This document shows, one piece after another, positions 27,752 to 36,557 of a stretch of 64,000 bases of DNA. Position 1 is the first letter of the stretch. Each line of letters begins with the position of its first letter. The translations under genes were made by a program, and so were the position numbers. The stretch is from Eubacteriales bacterium (GTDB lineage Bacteria; Bacillota; Clostridia; Christensenellales; CAG-138): assembly GCA_021373115.1 (NCBI GenBank), contig JAJFTI010000005.1, positions 1-64,000 on the forward strand, written 5' to 3'. The notes beneath the pieces are model-generated. The model was given only the letters and a program-made list of their open reading frames with translations. It did no database searches and had not been told where the DNA came from.

Positions 27752-28684
27752 CTATACCCCGTGCTGACCCGTGATGGAGTTAATGTCATATGGCGTTTCC
27801 TGGTAGACGAAGTAGTTGAGCCAGTTGGCAAACAGCAGCGCGCCGTGCGCGCGCCAGGTGATCACCGGCTGCAGGGTGTCGTCGTCGTTTGGATAATAGT
27901 TCTTCGGTATCTGAATCGGTTTGCCCGCGGCAAGATCGCGGCGGTATTCCAGCTCGAGCGTCTTTGCGTCGTACTCGCTGTGACCGGTTACGAACACGCG
28001 CCGCCCGTCGTGGGAGGCGGCAAGGTAAAGCCCCGCTTCCTGCGAGGTTGCGAGGATATCCAGGTCCCGAATCTTCGCCGCGTCCGAAACGTAGATGGTG
28101 GTGTGCCGCGAATGCGGCGCCATGAACTGCTCATCAAACCCGCGCACAAGCTTGTGCGAGCGGTCGAGCACAACGTGCGGGAAGATCCCGAACATTTTTC
28201 TGCCCAGAGGGTGCTTCTCCACTCCGTAAAAATGATACAGTCCCGCCTGCGCCGCCCAGCAGATGTAGAGCGTGGAAAACACATTGGAATCCGCCCAGTC
28301 CATGAGGCGAACCAGCTCGTCCCAGTAATGAACATCCGTAAAATCCAGGTTTTCCACCGGCGCGCCCGTGATTACAAGGCCGTCGAAATGCTCGTGCTTT
28401 ACCTCGTCAAACGTACGGTAAAACGAATCAAGATAGTCCTGCGAAGTGTTTTGACTCTGGTAGGTATCCGTGTGCAGCAGCGTTACCTCCACCTGAAGAG
28501 GCGTGTTGGCAAGCAGCCGCAGCAACTGCGTTTCCGTTGCCTGCTTGGTTGGCATAAGGTTCATAATGGCAATTCGCAGCGGCCGGATATCCTGGGTAGC
28601 GGCGCGGTGCTGCGGCATAACGAAGATATTCTCCTGCGCAAGCAGTTCGCCTGCGGGCAGTCCGTCCGGAATTTTAATTGGCAT
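27752..28684 (-). CDS. metA: Homoserine O-acetyltransferase (MetA-type)
   Basis: Acylates homoserine in the first committed step of methionine synthesis. 310 residues, normal length. The triad is present: Cys142 (ICWAAQAG), His235 and Glu237 (VTGHSEYD). Residue 111 is Glu ([10 protein letters not shown]); in this family Glu at that position is known to favour acetyl-CoA, while Gly favours succinyl-CoA, so O-acetylhomoserine is the predicted product. The gene is alone on the minus strand with a weak GAGCAGG ribosome site. No SAM or T-box leader was found upstream. Confidence 0.95.
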   Translation of the reverse strand: MPIKIPDGLPAGELLAQENIFVMPQHRAATQDIRPLRIAIMNLMPTKQATETQLLRLLANTPLQVEVTLLHTDTYQSQNTSQDYLDSFYRTFDEVKHEHFDGLVITGAPVENLDFTDVHYWDELVRLMDWADSNVFSTLYICWAAQAGLYHFYGVEKHPLGRKMFGIFPHVVLDRSHKLVRGFDEQFMAPHSRHTTIYVSDAAKIRDLDILATSQEAGLYLAASHDGRRVFVTGHSEYDAKTLELEYRRDLAAGKPIQIPKNYYPNDDDTLQPVITWRAHGALLFANWLNYFVYQETPYDINSITGQHGV

Positions 28685-29353
28685 AGGATAAACCTGCTCT
28701 TTCGTTTCATCTTTTTATATGCGGAAAAATCCGCGCGTGTATTCGGGTCTGTTCCGCTGTTCTGGAAAGCAGGAACCGAGGAGGGGGACGGAAAGATCGC
28801 TTTCCGTATAAGGAGAGCGAAAAAAATCGCCGTCCGGCCTCCGCGTTCCGCAAGCCTGCAGAACCGCCGGAGCAGCCGTCGGCGCCCATTGATTTGTTTG
28901 AAAGGTTGCACGCTACAAAGACGAATCGTCCCAACAGGCGGGCGCTGAGTACCTGCTCGACCGCGGGGGACAGCTCTTGCTTCGATTAAAAATACTGGGG
29001 ACGCGCTGCCGCCGCATTCGTTTGTTTCGCGTGCAGTCGCATTCGCATGGGGAACCCGCTTTCGGCGCCGGCGTTATGGAGGCAGATAAGGCGCGCGTCC
29101 GGCACACCCGCGCAATGACTGCGCCGGCTGTCAGAACGGAATACGTTTTCCTTATCCGGTGTTTGATGCATGCCGTTAGTACCCTCACAATGCTGGAATT
29201 CTGTTTATCCTATCAAAGAAACAGCAACATTACAAGCGTTCGCGCGCTTTTTTTCGGAAAACCGCCATACGAGCCGCGCAAAGCGCCGATATACCGTTGC
29301 AACATGTTTCGCCGGAGTTCGCAATTGCTTCGCATTCTTGCCCGGAATGGGCG
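28685..29353. other. Long intergenic stretch upstream of metA and the second ABC cluster
   Basis: About 670 bp without a supported gene; open frames here lack ribosome sites and recognisable domains. It contains a perfect eight-pair hairpin ACGGAAAG-ATCG-CTTTCCGT at 28788-28807 in the metA leader region, without a T-run. No known methionine riboswitch core could be found. Confidence 0.5.
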
Positions 29354-29409
29354 TTGACACACAACCGGATGTGGGGTATGATTCAGGCGTATTAGTACGT
29401 GTAATACAC
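29354..29409 (+). promoter_or_regulatory. Strong promoter with palindromic operator
   Basis: TTGACA (29354-29359), a 17-base spacer and TATGAT (29377-29382). Just downstream lies GTATTAGTACGTGTAATAC (29389-29407), with overlapping GTGTA-A-TACAC (29399-29409), placed over the expected start of transcription. A repressor site is likely. Half-sites GTATTA/TAATAC match those in the GntR operator at 63231-63254. Confidence 0.75.
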
Positions 29410-29430
29410 CTTTGGTGTTGAGGAGGAACG

Positions 29431-30174
29431 ATGCAGGATACCGCTTTGATTGACGTTCGAAACGTAAAAAAGGTCTATCATGTCGGATCCGTTGACGTAA
29501 ACGCGCTGCGCGGAGTCGATCTGAAGATCGATTCCGGCGACATCTGCTCGATCATCGGGCGGAGCGGCTCCGGCAAATCCACGCTGCTCAACGTGCTCGC
29601 GGGACTGGAGCAGGTCACTTCGGGCGAAATCGTGATTTCCGGCAAACATCTGGAGCGCATGACGCAGGGCGAGCTGATTGTATTTCGGCAACGTCATATC
29701 GGTTTTATCTTTCAATCCTTTAATCTTATGCCCTATTACACGGCGCTGGAAAATGTTGCGCTTCCGCTTTCGTTTCGCGGCGTGCCAAAGGCCGCGCGGC
29801 TGAAACGCGCGGAGCAGATGCTGGAAGTCGTCGGACTGGAATCGCACAAGGCGCACAAGCCAAGCGAACTCTCCGGCGGGCAGCAGCAGCGCGTCGGCAT
29901 TGCGCGCGCGCTTGTGACGAATCCGGAGATCGTCTTTGCCGACGAACCGACCGGAAATTTGGACTCGAATACCTCGGACGAGGTCATGCGGGTCATCATT
30001 GATATCCTGCGCGAGCAAGGCAAAACGCTCGTCATGGTGACGCACGATGTGCATATCGCCGCCTTTGGCGATAAGGTGATCAGCCTGCTCGACGGCAGAA
30101 TTACCGATATCAAGATCAATTCCGAAGCAAGGTCGATTGATATATCCAATATTCGGGAAGCTGAGGTGCAATAA
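29431..30174 (+). CDS. MacB/LolD-type ABC transporter ATP-binding protein
   Basis: 247 residues with Walker A GRSGSGKST, FIFQSFNLM Q-loop, [15 protein letters not shown], Walker [14 protein letters not shown] and VTHD H-loop. GAGGAGGAACG precedes the ATG. First gene of a three-gene operon whose second gene is a large surface protein instead of a HlyD adaptor, followed by an FtsX-like permease. Same class as 21972-22658 but with a different accessory protein. Confidence 0.93.
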   Translation: MQDTALIDVRNVKKVYHVGSVDVNALRGVDLKIDSGDICSIIGRSGSGKSTLLNVLAGLEQVTSGEIVISGKHLERMTQGELIVFRQRHIGFIFQSFNLMPYYTALENVALPLSFRGVPKAARLKRAEQMLEVVGLESHKAHKPSELSGGQQQRVGIARALVTNPEIVFADEPTGNLDSNTSDEVMRVIIDILREQGKTLVMVTHDVHIAAFGDKVISLLDGRITDIKINSEARSIDISNIREAEVQ

Positions 30175-30175
30175 C

Positions 30176-31594
30176 ATGCGGAAAACTGGCAGAACAAAAT
30201 GGGCGGTTCTCGTTGTGGCGCTCGCGCTTGCGCTCACCGCGCTGCCGATGGTGGCGCTGGCGGCCGACGAAGTCAAGCTGTTTGACGGGTCGGGTATTGT
30301 GGACAGCCGCGAGAGCGTATACCTGCAAACCCCGGCGGGACACATCGGCGATACCATTTCGGTTTACGTTCCGATTCAAAACACGAGCGGAGGCGCGCTC
30401 TCCAACCTCTCCTGTTCGCTGGCCGTATCGACGGATACAACGGTTTTTCCGTTTACAAACCCCGATACAACGAAAACCGCCGTCGATTGGAAGACCTATC
30501 AGGTTGCCGACGGCGGCGCGCTGGTCGCCTGGAATGGGTCGGCGCTCGCAGCGGATGCGCACGCTTACTTTAAACTCGAAATTGCTTTTGCCGAGGGGTT
30601 AAGCGAAGGGTATTACTCCGTTCCGTTTACCGTGAAGTGCGATAGCGGCACCAGCACGGTAAAGGTCGTTGTATACTGCCGCGGGGTTGACACCACCGGC
30701 GGCAGCTCCTCCAGTTCCGGCGGCGGTTCCGGCTATAAAAGCAAGCCAAAGGTCATCATCGAAGCCTACGAATTTGAGCAAAGCCCGATCTACGCGGGGG
30801 ATATTGTTCAGCTTCGCCTCGTGATTACTAATACCTCTTCGCGCGAAGCGGTTACAAACCTGCAGCTCGATTATGCCTGCGAATCCGGCGCGGTGATTCC
30901 CGCACCCGGCGGCTCGAGCAGCGTGTTTCTTGGAACGATCGACAAAAACGGCGTGCGTGCGCTGACGCTCAATCTGCAGATCGCGCCGGATGCGGAAGCG
31001 AAGTCGCAGGTGCTGGCGGTCACCCTCTCCTATGAGGGAACGAAGAACCGCGCGGATCTCGAAGAGAAAGCCTCGGTCAACGTACCGATTCTGCAGAAAG
31101 CGCGCGTACGCATCAACGACCCCGTGGTCTACGACGATCCCTGGGTCGGCAGTAACGTGTCCGTCGGCGTTTCCCTGTATAACCTCGGCAAATCGCCGCT
31201 TTATAACTGCATGGTGGACGTCGCCGGCGACGAACTGACGCTGGAAGAATCCTATTTTGGCGGCAATATTGCTTCCGGCAGCTCCATGAACGCGGATATC
31301 AGCGTAATTCCCCAGGTTGCAGGCGATATTGAAGCAAAAATCCGCATTACCTACGAGGACGTATACGGCAACCAGACCGAGGAGCTGCTTCCGCTCAAGA
31401 TGACCGTCAACGAGGAAGCTCCCGCCAATCTGGCTTCCCCCGGAGACGGCGGACAGCTGCCCACCGATCAACCCGCCAGCGGCGGGATCGGCTGGATCTT
31501 CTGGGTGCTTGGCGGGCTGACCGCAGCCGCGGGCCTCGTTGTGCTTGGCATCCGCCTGAAGAAAAAGCGCGAACGTGAGCTGGAAGACCTGTAA
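30176..31594 (+). CDS. Surface protein with CARDB-like domains, ABC-associated
   Basis: 472 residues: signal peptide (WAVLVVALALALTALPMVALA), an N-terminal beta domain, a Ser/Gly linker (SSSSSGGGSG), two or three Ig-like CARDB / COG1361-type domains (YAGDIVQLRLVITNTSSREAVTNL; VGSNVSVGVSLYNLGKSPLYN), and a C-terminal helix with a KKKRERELEDL tail. GAGGTG lies seven bases before the ATG and one base separates it from the ATPase stop. The topology, anchored at the C-terminus outside the membrane, and the position between ATPase and permease suggest it replaces the usual adaptor. That role is inference. Confidence 0.8.
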   Translation: MRKTGRTKWAVLVVALALALTALPMVALAADEVKLFDGSGIVDSRESVYLQTPAGHIGDTISVYVPIQNTSGGALSNLSCSLAVSTDTTVFPFTNPDTTKTAVDWKTYQVADGGALVAWNGSALAADAHAYFKLEIAFAEGLSEGYYSVPFTVKCDSGTSTVKVVVYCRGVDTTGGSSSSSGGGSGYKSKPKVIIEAYEFEQSPIYAGDIVQLRLVITNTSSREAVTNLQLDYACESGAVIPAPGGSSSVFLGTIDKNGVRALTLNLQIAPDAEAKSQVLAVTLSYEGTKNRADLEEKASVNVPILQKARVRINDPVVYDDPWVGSNVSVGVSLYNLGKSPLYNCMVDVAGDELTLEESYFGGNIASGSSMNADISVIPQVAGDIEAKIRITYEDVYGNQTEELLPLKMTVNEEAPANLASPGDGGQLPTDQPASGGIGWIFWVLGGLTAAAGLVVLGIRLKKKRERELEDL

Positions 31595-31627
31595 GCATCC
31601 GGCGCGATACGCGCAACTGGAGGAGAG

Positions 31628-32947
31628 ATGAGTATCACGGATATGCTGTCCACCGCGTTTTTAAACCTGTGGCGGCGAAAAATGCGCGCATTTCTGACCG
31701 TTCTCGGCATGGTGATCGGCGTTGCGTCCATCGTTGTGATGGTGTCCCTCGGCATTGGCATCAAGCAGGCGACCATCGAGAGCTTTGCCGGGACCGGCAG
31801 TCTGACCACCATTCGCGTGAATTCCTGGTCCTATGTATCCAACGGCAACGGGGGCGGATCATCCCGCCAGAAAGAACTCAATAAAAAAGCGGTTGGGGAG
31901 ATTAAAAAAATACCCGGTGTACAGGCCGTTATGCCTCTGGTGGAAACCTACGGCATGATCAAGTCCGGCAACTATATGACGGATGCTTCCATTCTCGGCG
32001 TCACCGCCGAGCAGGCGAAGGAGTTCGGCATTACGTTATCCGAGGGCGAGCTGCCAGAGGCGGGCGGAACGAACACCTACGAAATCGTTCTTGGCGCCTG
32101 GTCGCTGGGCAACTTCTACAATCCGGACAGCGGGCGCCAGGCGGTCGATAAAAACGGAAATCCCCGCATTTCAAAGGATTCCCGCATGCTGCTTACGTTT
32201 GACTACCGCAACGTCTATAAAAATCAGGTGGTCATATCCATGCCCTCCTCGGACGGGACTGCGCAGGAAGAAAAACCGCTTGCCGAGATGTATAAACTCA
32301 AGGTGACGGGCATTATGGACGAGAACAACAACGACTTTTCCTACTACTGCCTCATGGACGTGGCGCAGCTCGAAAAGCTTGCCAAAGCGAATAAGGATTA
32401 CGTCCAATACGACAGCAGCAAATACAACACCGTGCTTGTCAAGTGCCGTAATATTGAGGATGTCAAGACCGTTAAGAACGCCATTCAGGATATGGGTTAC
32501 GGCACCTACAGCCTGCAGGACGCGGTGGAGATGGCCGAGGAAAGCACGAAGAACGTTCAGTACTTGCTGGGGGCAATCGGCGGGGTTGCGCTGCTCGTCG
32601 CCGCCATCGGAATTATGAACACAATGATGATGAGCATCTTTGAACGCACGAAGGAAATTGGCATCATCAAGGTGCTCGGCTGCCGCATTGACAACATCGC
32701 GGGGCTTTTCCTCACGGAATCCGCCTATATCGGACTATTCGGCGGGGCGCTGGGTCTTGGACTGAGCTTCGGCATTTCGCTGCTGCTCAATCAGCTGCTC
32801 GCAAGCTCCGGTCTGCGCAGCATTATTCCCGCATACCTTGCGTTTGGCGCGGTGGGTTTTTCCATAATCGTCGCGTTTGCCGCGGGCATGTACCCCGCCA
32901 TCCGTGCGATGAAACTCTCCCCGCTTGCCGCAATCCGAAACGAATAA
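31628..32947 (+). CDS. MacB-like ABC permease (FtsX fold)
   Basis: 439 residues. N-terminal helix (KMRAFLTVLGMVIGVASIVVMVSLG), a large extracytoplasmic domain, then three helices with the FtsX signature (SIFERTKEIGIIKVLGCRIDNIAGLFLTE) and an ending YPAIRAMKLSPLAAIR. GGAGGAG precedes the ATG. Completes the ATPase / surface protein / permease operon started at the 29354 promoter. Confidence 0.92.
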   Translation: MSITDMLSTAFLNLWRRKMRAFLTVLGMVIGVASIVVMVSLGIGIKQATIESFAGTGSLTTIRVNSWSYVSNGNGGGSSRQKELNKKAVGEIKKIPGVQAVMPLVETYGMIKSGNYMTDASILGVTAEQAKEFGITLSEGELPEAGGTNTYEIVLGAWSLGNFYNPDSGRQAVDKNGNPRISKDSRMLLTFDYRNVYKNQVVISMPSSDGTAQEEKPLAEMYKLKVTGIMDENNNDFSYYCLMDVAQLEKLAKANKDYVQYDSSKYNTVLVKCRNIEDVKTVKNAIQDMGYGTYSLQDAVEMAEESTKNVQYLLGAIGGVALLVAAIGIMNTMMMSIFERTKEIGIIKVLGCRIDNIAGLFLTESAYIGLFGGALGLGLSFGISLLLNQLLASSGLRSIIPAYLAFGAVGFSIIVAFAAGMYPAIRAMKLSPLAAIRNE

Positions 32948-32968
32948 ATCGCTCAAAAAACGCATCTT

Positions 32969-32995
32969 CCCCCGCCTCGCGCGGGGGATTTTTAT
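32969..32995 (+). terminator. Rho-independent terminator
   Basis: CCCCCGC / GCGGGGG stem with a five-base loop followed by ATTTTTAT. Ends the second ABC operon. Confidence 0.8.
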
Positions 32996-33036
32996 CGGCG
33001 GATCGGACATTGAAAAGCCACGCGGCGAAAAAAAGC

Positions 33037-33066
33037 TTTACGATTTTCATAAAAAACCCGTATAAT
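33037..33066 (+). promoter_or_regulatory. Candidate promoter of the cyclase gene
   Basis: TTTACG (33037-33042), an 18-base spacer and TATAAT (33061-33066), 47 bases before the ATG. Confidence 0.65.
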
Positions 33067-33112
33067 GGGTTTTGCCTGTAAAAATCACATCCGGAGTAAG
33101 GAATCGAGCATC

Positions 33113-33703
33113 ATGAAAGTTTACGATATTTCCCGCGATCTGCTGAAAACGCCTCCCTATCCGGGGGACGATCCGCCATCGCTTCGATCGCTGCACCGCA
33201 TGAAGGACGGCGAGAGCTATAACCTTTCCCGCCTGGAAACGAGTATGCATGCCGGTACGCATGTGGATGCGCCGCTGCACTTTCTTCAAAAGGGCAAGGA
33301 TGTCGTTTCCCTGCCCGTCGATCTGTTCGTTGGCGACTGCGTTGTGCTCACCGTGCCCAAAACCCCGCTCGATTCCATGTATTTCATGAAACGTCCGTTT
33401 GCCCCGCGCATCCTGCTGCACGGCAAGGGGCAGCTCACAGAAAGCGCGATCGGCTATCTTTACAACCAGGGGCTCGTGCTGATCGGTACGGACAGTCAGT
33501 CGATCGGCTCCTATTCGGATGAACTCTCTGCGCATACCGCGCTGCTCGGTTACGGAATCGCCGTGCTGGAGAATCTCGAGCTGCGCGGCGTACCGGACGG
33601 AAGGTATCTTCTCAGCGCCGCTCCGCTGAAGGTCTCCGGCGCGGAAGGCGCGCCCTGCCGTGCGGTGCTCATCGCCAATGATGACGAGCCGATGCAGGTA
33701 TAA
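33113..33703 (+). CDS. Cyclase/kynurenine-formamidase-like metal hydrolase
   Basis: 196 residues. The family motif HAGTHVDAPLHF gives the metal-binding His and Asp residues, and GTDSQSIGSY and the C-terminal APLKVSGAEGAPCRAVLI segment are typical of the cyclase family (PF04199). Members hydrolyse amides or lactones such as N-formylkynurenine, but no kynurenine pathway genes are nearby, so the true substrate is open. Single gene with its own promoter and a perfect palindromic terminator. Confidence 0.85.
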   Translation: MKVYDISRDLLKTPPYPGDDPPSLRSLHRMKDGESYNLSRLETSMHAGTHVDAPLHFLQKGKDVVSLPVDLFVGDCVVLTVPKTPLDSMYFMKRPFAPRILLHGKGQLTESAIGYLYNQGLVLIGTDSQSIGSYSDELSAHTALLGYGIAVLENLELRGVPDGRYLLSAAPLKVSGAEGAPCRAVLIANDDEPMQV

Positions 33704-33723
33704 TAAGACGAAATTATGCAAAA

Positions 33724-33756
33724 GCGGCGCTCTGCAGAGCGCCGCTTGTTTTGTTC
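33724..33756 (+). terminator. Bidirectional terminator
   Basis: A perfect 24-base palindrome at 33724-33747 (arms beginning AGCGGCGC) followed by TTGTTTTG; preceded by AAAA. Serves two convergent genes. Confidence 0.75.
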
Positions 33757-33757
33757 G

Positions 33758-34669
33758 CTATTCGGCGGACGGAGCTGGTTCCGGCCGGTCAAACGTGGCA
33801 AAATACGCGCCGGCGCCCATCAGCAGCAGCGCGGCGAGAAACGCGGGGTTTGGCCGCTCTCCCAGCAGCAAGAACGAAAGCACGGTTCCAATAAACGGCG
33901 CGGTGGCATAATATGCGCTCGTCTTTGCGGCGCCAAGCGTGCGCTGCGCGCGAATGTAACAGGCAATGCTGAGCCCAAAGGTGAAAAAACCGACGATCAG
34001 CGCAAGCAGGGCGGCGGATATCCCGCTGGCGCGCTGACCCAGCGAAAGACCGATGGCGAGCGCGCACGAGCCGGAGCCGATTCCCTTGATTGCTACGATG
34101 GACAGGGGGTTCCGCCCGGAAAGCATTCTGGTGCAGTTGTTTTCCAGCCCCCAGCATGCCGCTGCGAGCAGTACAAAAACCGAGCCCATGGAAAACTGGA
34201 ATCCGCCGTCCTGTTCAAACGTAAGCAGGCAACTCGCGGCGGTTACGAGCGCAATCGCAATCCAGAGGCGCTTGGACACCCTCTCCTGAAAAAGCAACAT
34301 CGCAATAAGCGCCGTTGCGACAATTTCAAAGTTGTTCAGCAGCGAGGCGTTCGCCGCTGCGGTTCTTTGAAGGCCGCTGAAGAGAAGCACAGGCGCCAGC
34401 ACGTCCAGCAGAATCATGCCGGCAATATACGGCAGATCCTTTCGTTCAAACGAGCGCAGGGTCTGCTTTCGCAAGCCTCGTCCGCGCAATAGCAGCAAGG
34501 ATCCGGCCCCAACGCCCGCGCCAAAATAAAAAAGCCCGGCCATCAGGATGGGGGGTATGCCGCCGAGCAGCATTTTGGAGAGCGGAACGGAGCAGGCATA
34601 GAGCACCGCGGCGGCAGCCGCAAACAGAATCGCCCGTTTCGATTCCGCGCTGATCCCGTTTTTTTCCAT
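33758..34669 (-). CDS. EamA/DMT-family transporter
   Basis: 303 residues with about ten helices in two EamA halves, the second containing FLLLGERPNPAFLAALLLMGAGA. This is the drug/metabolite exporter superfamily. The ATG at 34669 is chosen because GGAAGGGGAAG sits directly before it; the upstream ATG at 34687 would place that purine tract inside the gene. It follows the D-amino-acid transaminase gene by 50 bases on the same strand, so the two are probably co-transcribed and the cargo may be an amino acid; that is inference. Confidence 0.87.
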   Translation of the reverse strand: MEKNGISAESKRAILFAAAAAVLYACSVPLSKMLLGGIPPILMAGLFYFGAGVGAGSLLLLRGRGLRKQTLRSFERKDLPYIAGMILLDVLAPVLLFSGLQRTAAANASLLNNFEIVATALIAMLLFQERVSKRLWIAIALVTAASCLLTFEQDGGFQFSMGSVFVLLAAACWGLENNCTRMLSGRNPLSIVAIKGIGSGSCALAIGLSLGQRASGISAALLALIVGFFTFGLSIACYIRAQRTLGAAKTSAYYATAPFIGTVLSFLLLGERPNPAFLAALLLMGAGAYFATFDRPEPAPSAE

Positions 34670-34719
34670 TCGCTTCCCCTTCCGCAAACTTTACGCCGGA
34701 TCGCTGTATACCGGCGCCC

Positions 34720-35571
34720 TTACTCTCCGGCGGACGCCATGCGATCATCCGCATAGGACTGGTACGCCGCCTGCAGTTTTTTCAGCAGCGCAGAATCCCC
34801 GCCGCCAACCGCCCGGCCTTCCATTTCGCGGACGGGCAGTCCGCGCGCGCTGGTACTCGTGATCATGAGTTCGTCCGCGCCGTACGCCTGTTCGAGCGTA
34901 AACGCCCGCTCAACGACGGGTATATTCATTTGCCGCGCCAGCATAAGAAAATGCCCGCGCGTAACCCCGGGCAAGATGTGCTCGTCCGCCGGGGCGGTAT
35001 GGAGCGCGCCGCCCTTGAGCATGAGAAGATTCGAGCTGGAGCATTCGGTCACCACGCCGTCCCGGTGGAACACCGCTTCGCAGCAGCCGCGTTCTTTGGC
35101 AGTCTGCGCCGCAAGCACGGCGGGTATGAGATTCAGCGTCTTGATATTGCAGTATTTCCAGCGAATATCCGGCAAAACGATGACCTTTCGCGGCTCGTTC
35201 ACATCCGCAAACGGCACTTCGCGTGAAAAAACCAGCAGGTTCGGCTCCGCGCCTTCCGGAAAGGAATGCGTTCGCGCGGCGGTTGCCCGCGTAACCTGAA
35301 AATAGAGCTGCTGATGCGCGCTGTCCACGCGATCTGCAACCTCCTGCAGAACGGCTTTCAGCGTTTCGCGCGACATGGAAAACGGAATCCGTAAAAACGC
35401 CAGGCTGTTTTGCAAACGGTCCAGATGTTCGTCCAGCGCAAAAAAGCGGTGTTGATCCACGCGAACCGCTTCGTAGACCCCGTCTCCAAAATAGACGCCG
35501 CGATCCAGCGCGGGAATCTTCAGCTCCGCGAGCGGCGCAAATTCGCCGTTGTAATACCCAACCGCATCCAT
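34720..35571 (-). CDS. dat: D-amino-acid aminotransferase (class IV, PLP)
   Basis: 283 residues, fold type IV. YYNGEFAPLAELKIPALDRGVYFGDGVYEAVRV is the Dat start (residues 6-38, key residues DRG and FGDGVYE). The PLP Lys is Lys144 in NIKTLNLIP. TECSSSNLL and ITSTSARG complete the fold. QVTRATAARTHSFP carries the R-x-H pair (Arg100, His102) of D-alanine transaminases, which separates them from branched-chain enzymes. It interconverts D-Ala and D-Glu for peptidoglycan. Divergent from the cohesin-domain gene. Confidence 0.85.
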   Translation of the reverse strand: MDAVGYYNGEFAPLAELKIPALDRGVYFGDGVYEAVRVDQHRFFALDEHLDRLQNSLAFLRIPFSMSRETLKAVLQEVADRVDSAHQQLYFQVTRATAARTHSFPEGAEPNLLVFSREVPFADVNEPRKVIVLPDIRWKYCNIKTLNLIPAVLAAQTAKERGCCEAVFHRDGVVTECSSSNLLMLKGGALHTAPADEHILPGVTRGHFLMLARQMNIPVVERAFTLEQAYGADELMITSTSARGLPVREMEGRAVGGGDSALLKKLQAAYQSYADDRMASAGE

Positions 35572-35712
35572 ATGACGATATCCCGTTTCCCGCGCGGATT
35601 TCCGAGTGACAGGGCTGTCGAAAAGCTCGTTCGCGTCCGTTTATTTCACAGTGGTTTCCAAGCAAGTTTCCTTTATCGACACACCGTAATGGGCGCTTTT
35701 GCGCGCGTAAAA

Positions 35713-35741
35713 TTGACTTCGATTCCATTTTGCTGTAACAT
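35713..35741 (+). promoter_or_regulatory. Candidate promoter of cohesin/DUF3048 operon
   Basis: TTGACT (35713-35718), a 17-base spacer and TAACAT (35736-35741), 35 bases before the ATG at 35776. Confidence 0.6.
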
Positions 35742-35775
35742 ATATATTACACATTTCCGCGAGAGGATGCAACGC

Positions 35776-36555
35776 ATGAAACGACTGCTTCTTGTTTTTG
35801 CCGTGCTGACGCTGGCTGCGCTCCTGCCGATCCACACGCTCGCAGCGGAGGAAAACGGAAGCGTTACCATCGTCGTCGGCTCCGTGAGCGCGGAAAACGG
35901 CGCTTTTGCAGATGTACCGGTTTATCTGGAGAACAGCAAAAGCGTGGACTCCATTCAATTCGATCTCAACTATGATCCCGCCGCGCTTTCGATCGTTTCC
36001 GTTACGCCCGGCGATCTTTTTTTGCCGGAATACGTGATCTATAATGCGGACGAACCGGGCCGTCTTCGGATTGCCTGTGCGGATGCGCTTGGCCTAAAGG
36101 GCGACGGGACGCTGCTGACCGTCCGTTTCACCGTTTTGTCCGGTACGGGCAGCGCGCTGACGGCAACCAGCGGTATCATCACCTGTGTGGACGCGGATTA
36201 TAACCAAACGAACGCATACGTCTCTCTGGAGGACGGTGGAGTAAGCATCGGCGAGAGTGCGGCGCCCGCCGCGCTCGTGACACCCTGGATTCCCGAGACG
36301 CCCGTTCCCACGCCTACGCCGGAACCGACGCCGACGGTCGTGCCCGATCTGGAATCGCTCGCGGAACCAACCGTCTCCGGCCAGCCGGAGTCTTCCGCGG
36401 CGCCGATTGCCGAAGAACAGGTCGGCCCCGTCTCTTATATTGTTGTTGCCGTACTATTTTTCCTGCTGCTTGTTCTCATCTTCGTATCCGCGGCAAAGCG
36501 TCGCAGGAAAGCCGCGGAATCGCAGCCGGATCATCCGGCCAGAAAGGATTCCTGA
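35776..36555 (+). CDS. Membrane-anchored cohesin-domain protein
   Basis: 259 residues: signal peptide, then one cohesin-like domain (about 29-158) with the start VTIVVGSVSAENGAFADVPVYL, SIQFDLNYDPAALSIVSVTPGDL and a late GIITCVDADYN. A Pro/Thr linker and a C-terminal helix followed by KRRRK anchor it. Cohesins bind dockerins in cellulosomes and other surface complexes; no dockerin is seen in this window. GAGAGG lies nine bases before the ATG. First gene of an operon with two DUF3048 lipoproteins, two bases between genes one and two. Confidence 0.82.
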   Translation: MKRLLLVFAVLTLAALLPIHTLAAEENGSVTIVVGSVSAENGAFADVPVYLENSKSVDSIQFDLNYDPAALSIVSVTPGDLFLPEYVIYNADEPGRLRIACADALGLKGDGTLLTVRFTVLSGTGSALTATSGIITCVDADYNQTNAYVSLEDGGVSIGESAAPAALVTPWIPETPVPTPTPEPTPTVVPDLESLAEPTVSGQPESSAAPIAEEQVGPVSYIVVAVLFFLLLVLIFVSAAKRRRKAAESQPDHPARKDS

Positions 36556-36557
36556 AC

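Noticed and set aside
27761..28948. Plus-strand open frame of 395 codons
   Set aside because: Antisense to metA, with no recognisable domain.
28685..29350. SAM-I riboswitch or T-box upstream of metA
   Set aside because: I looked for the conserved core sequences on the minus strand and did not find them.
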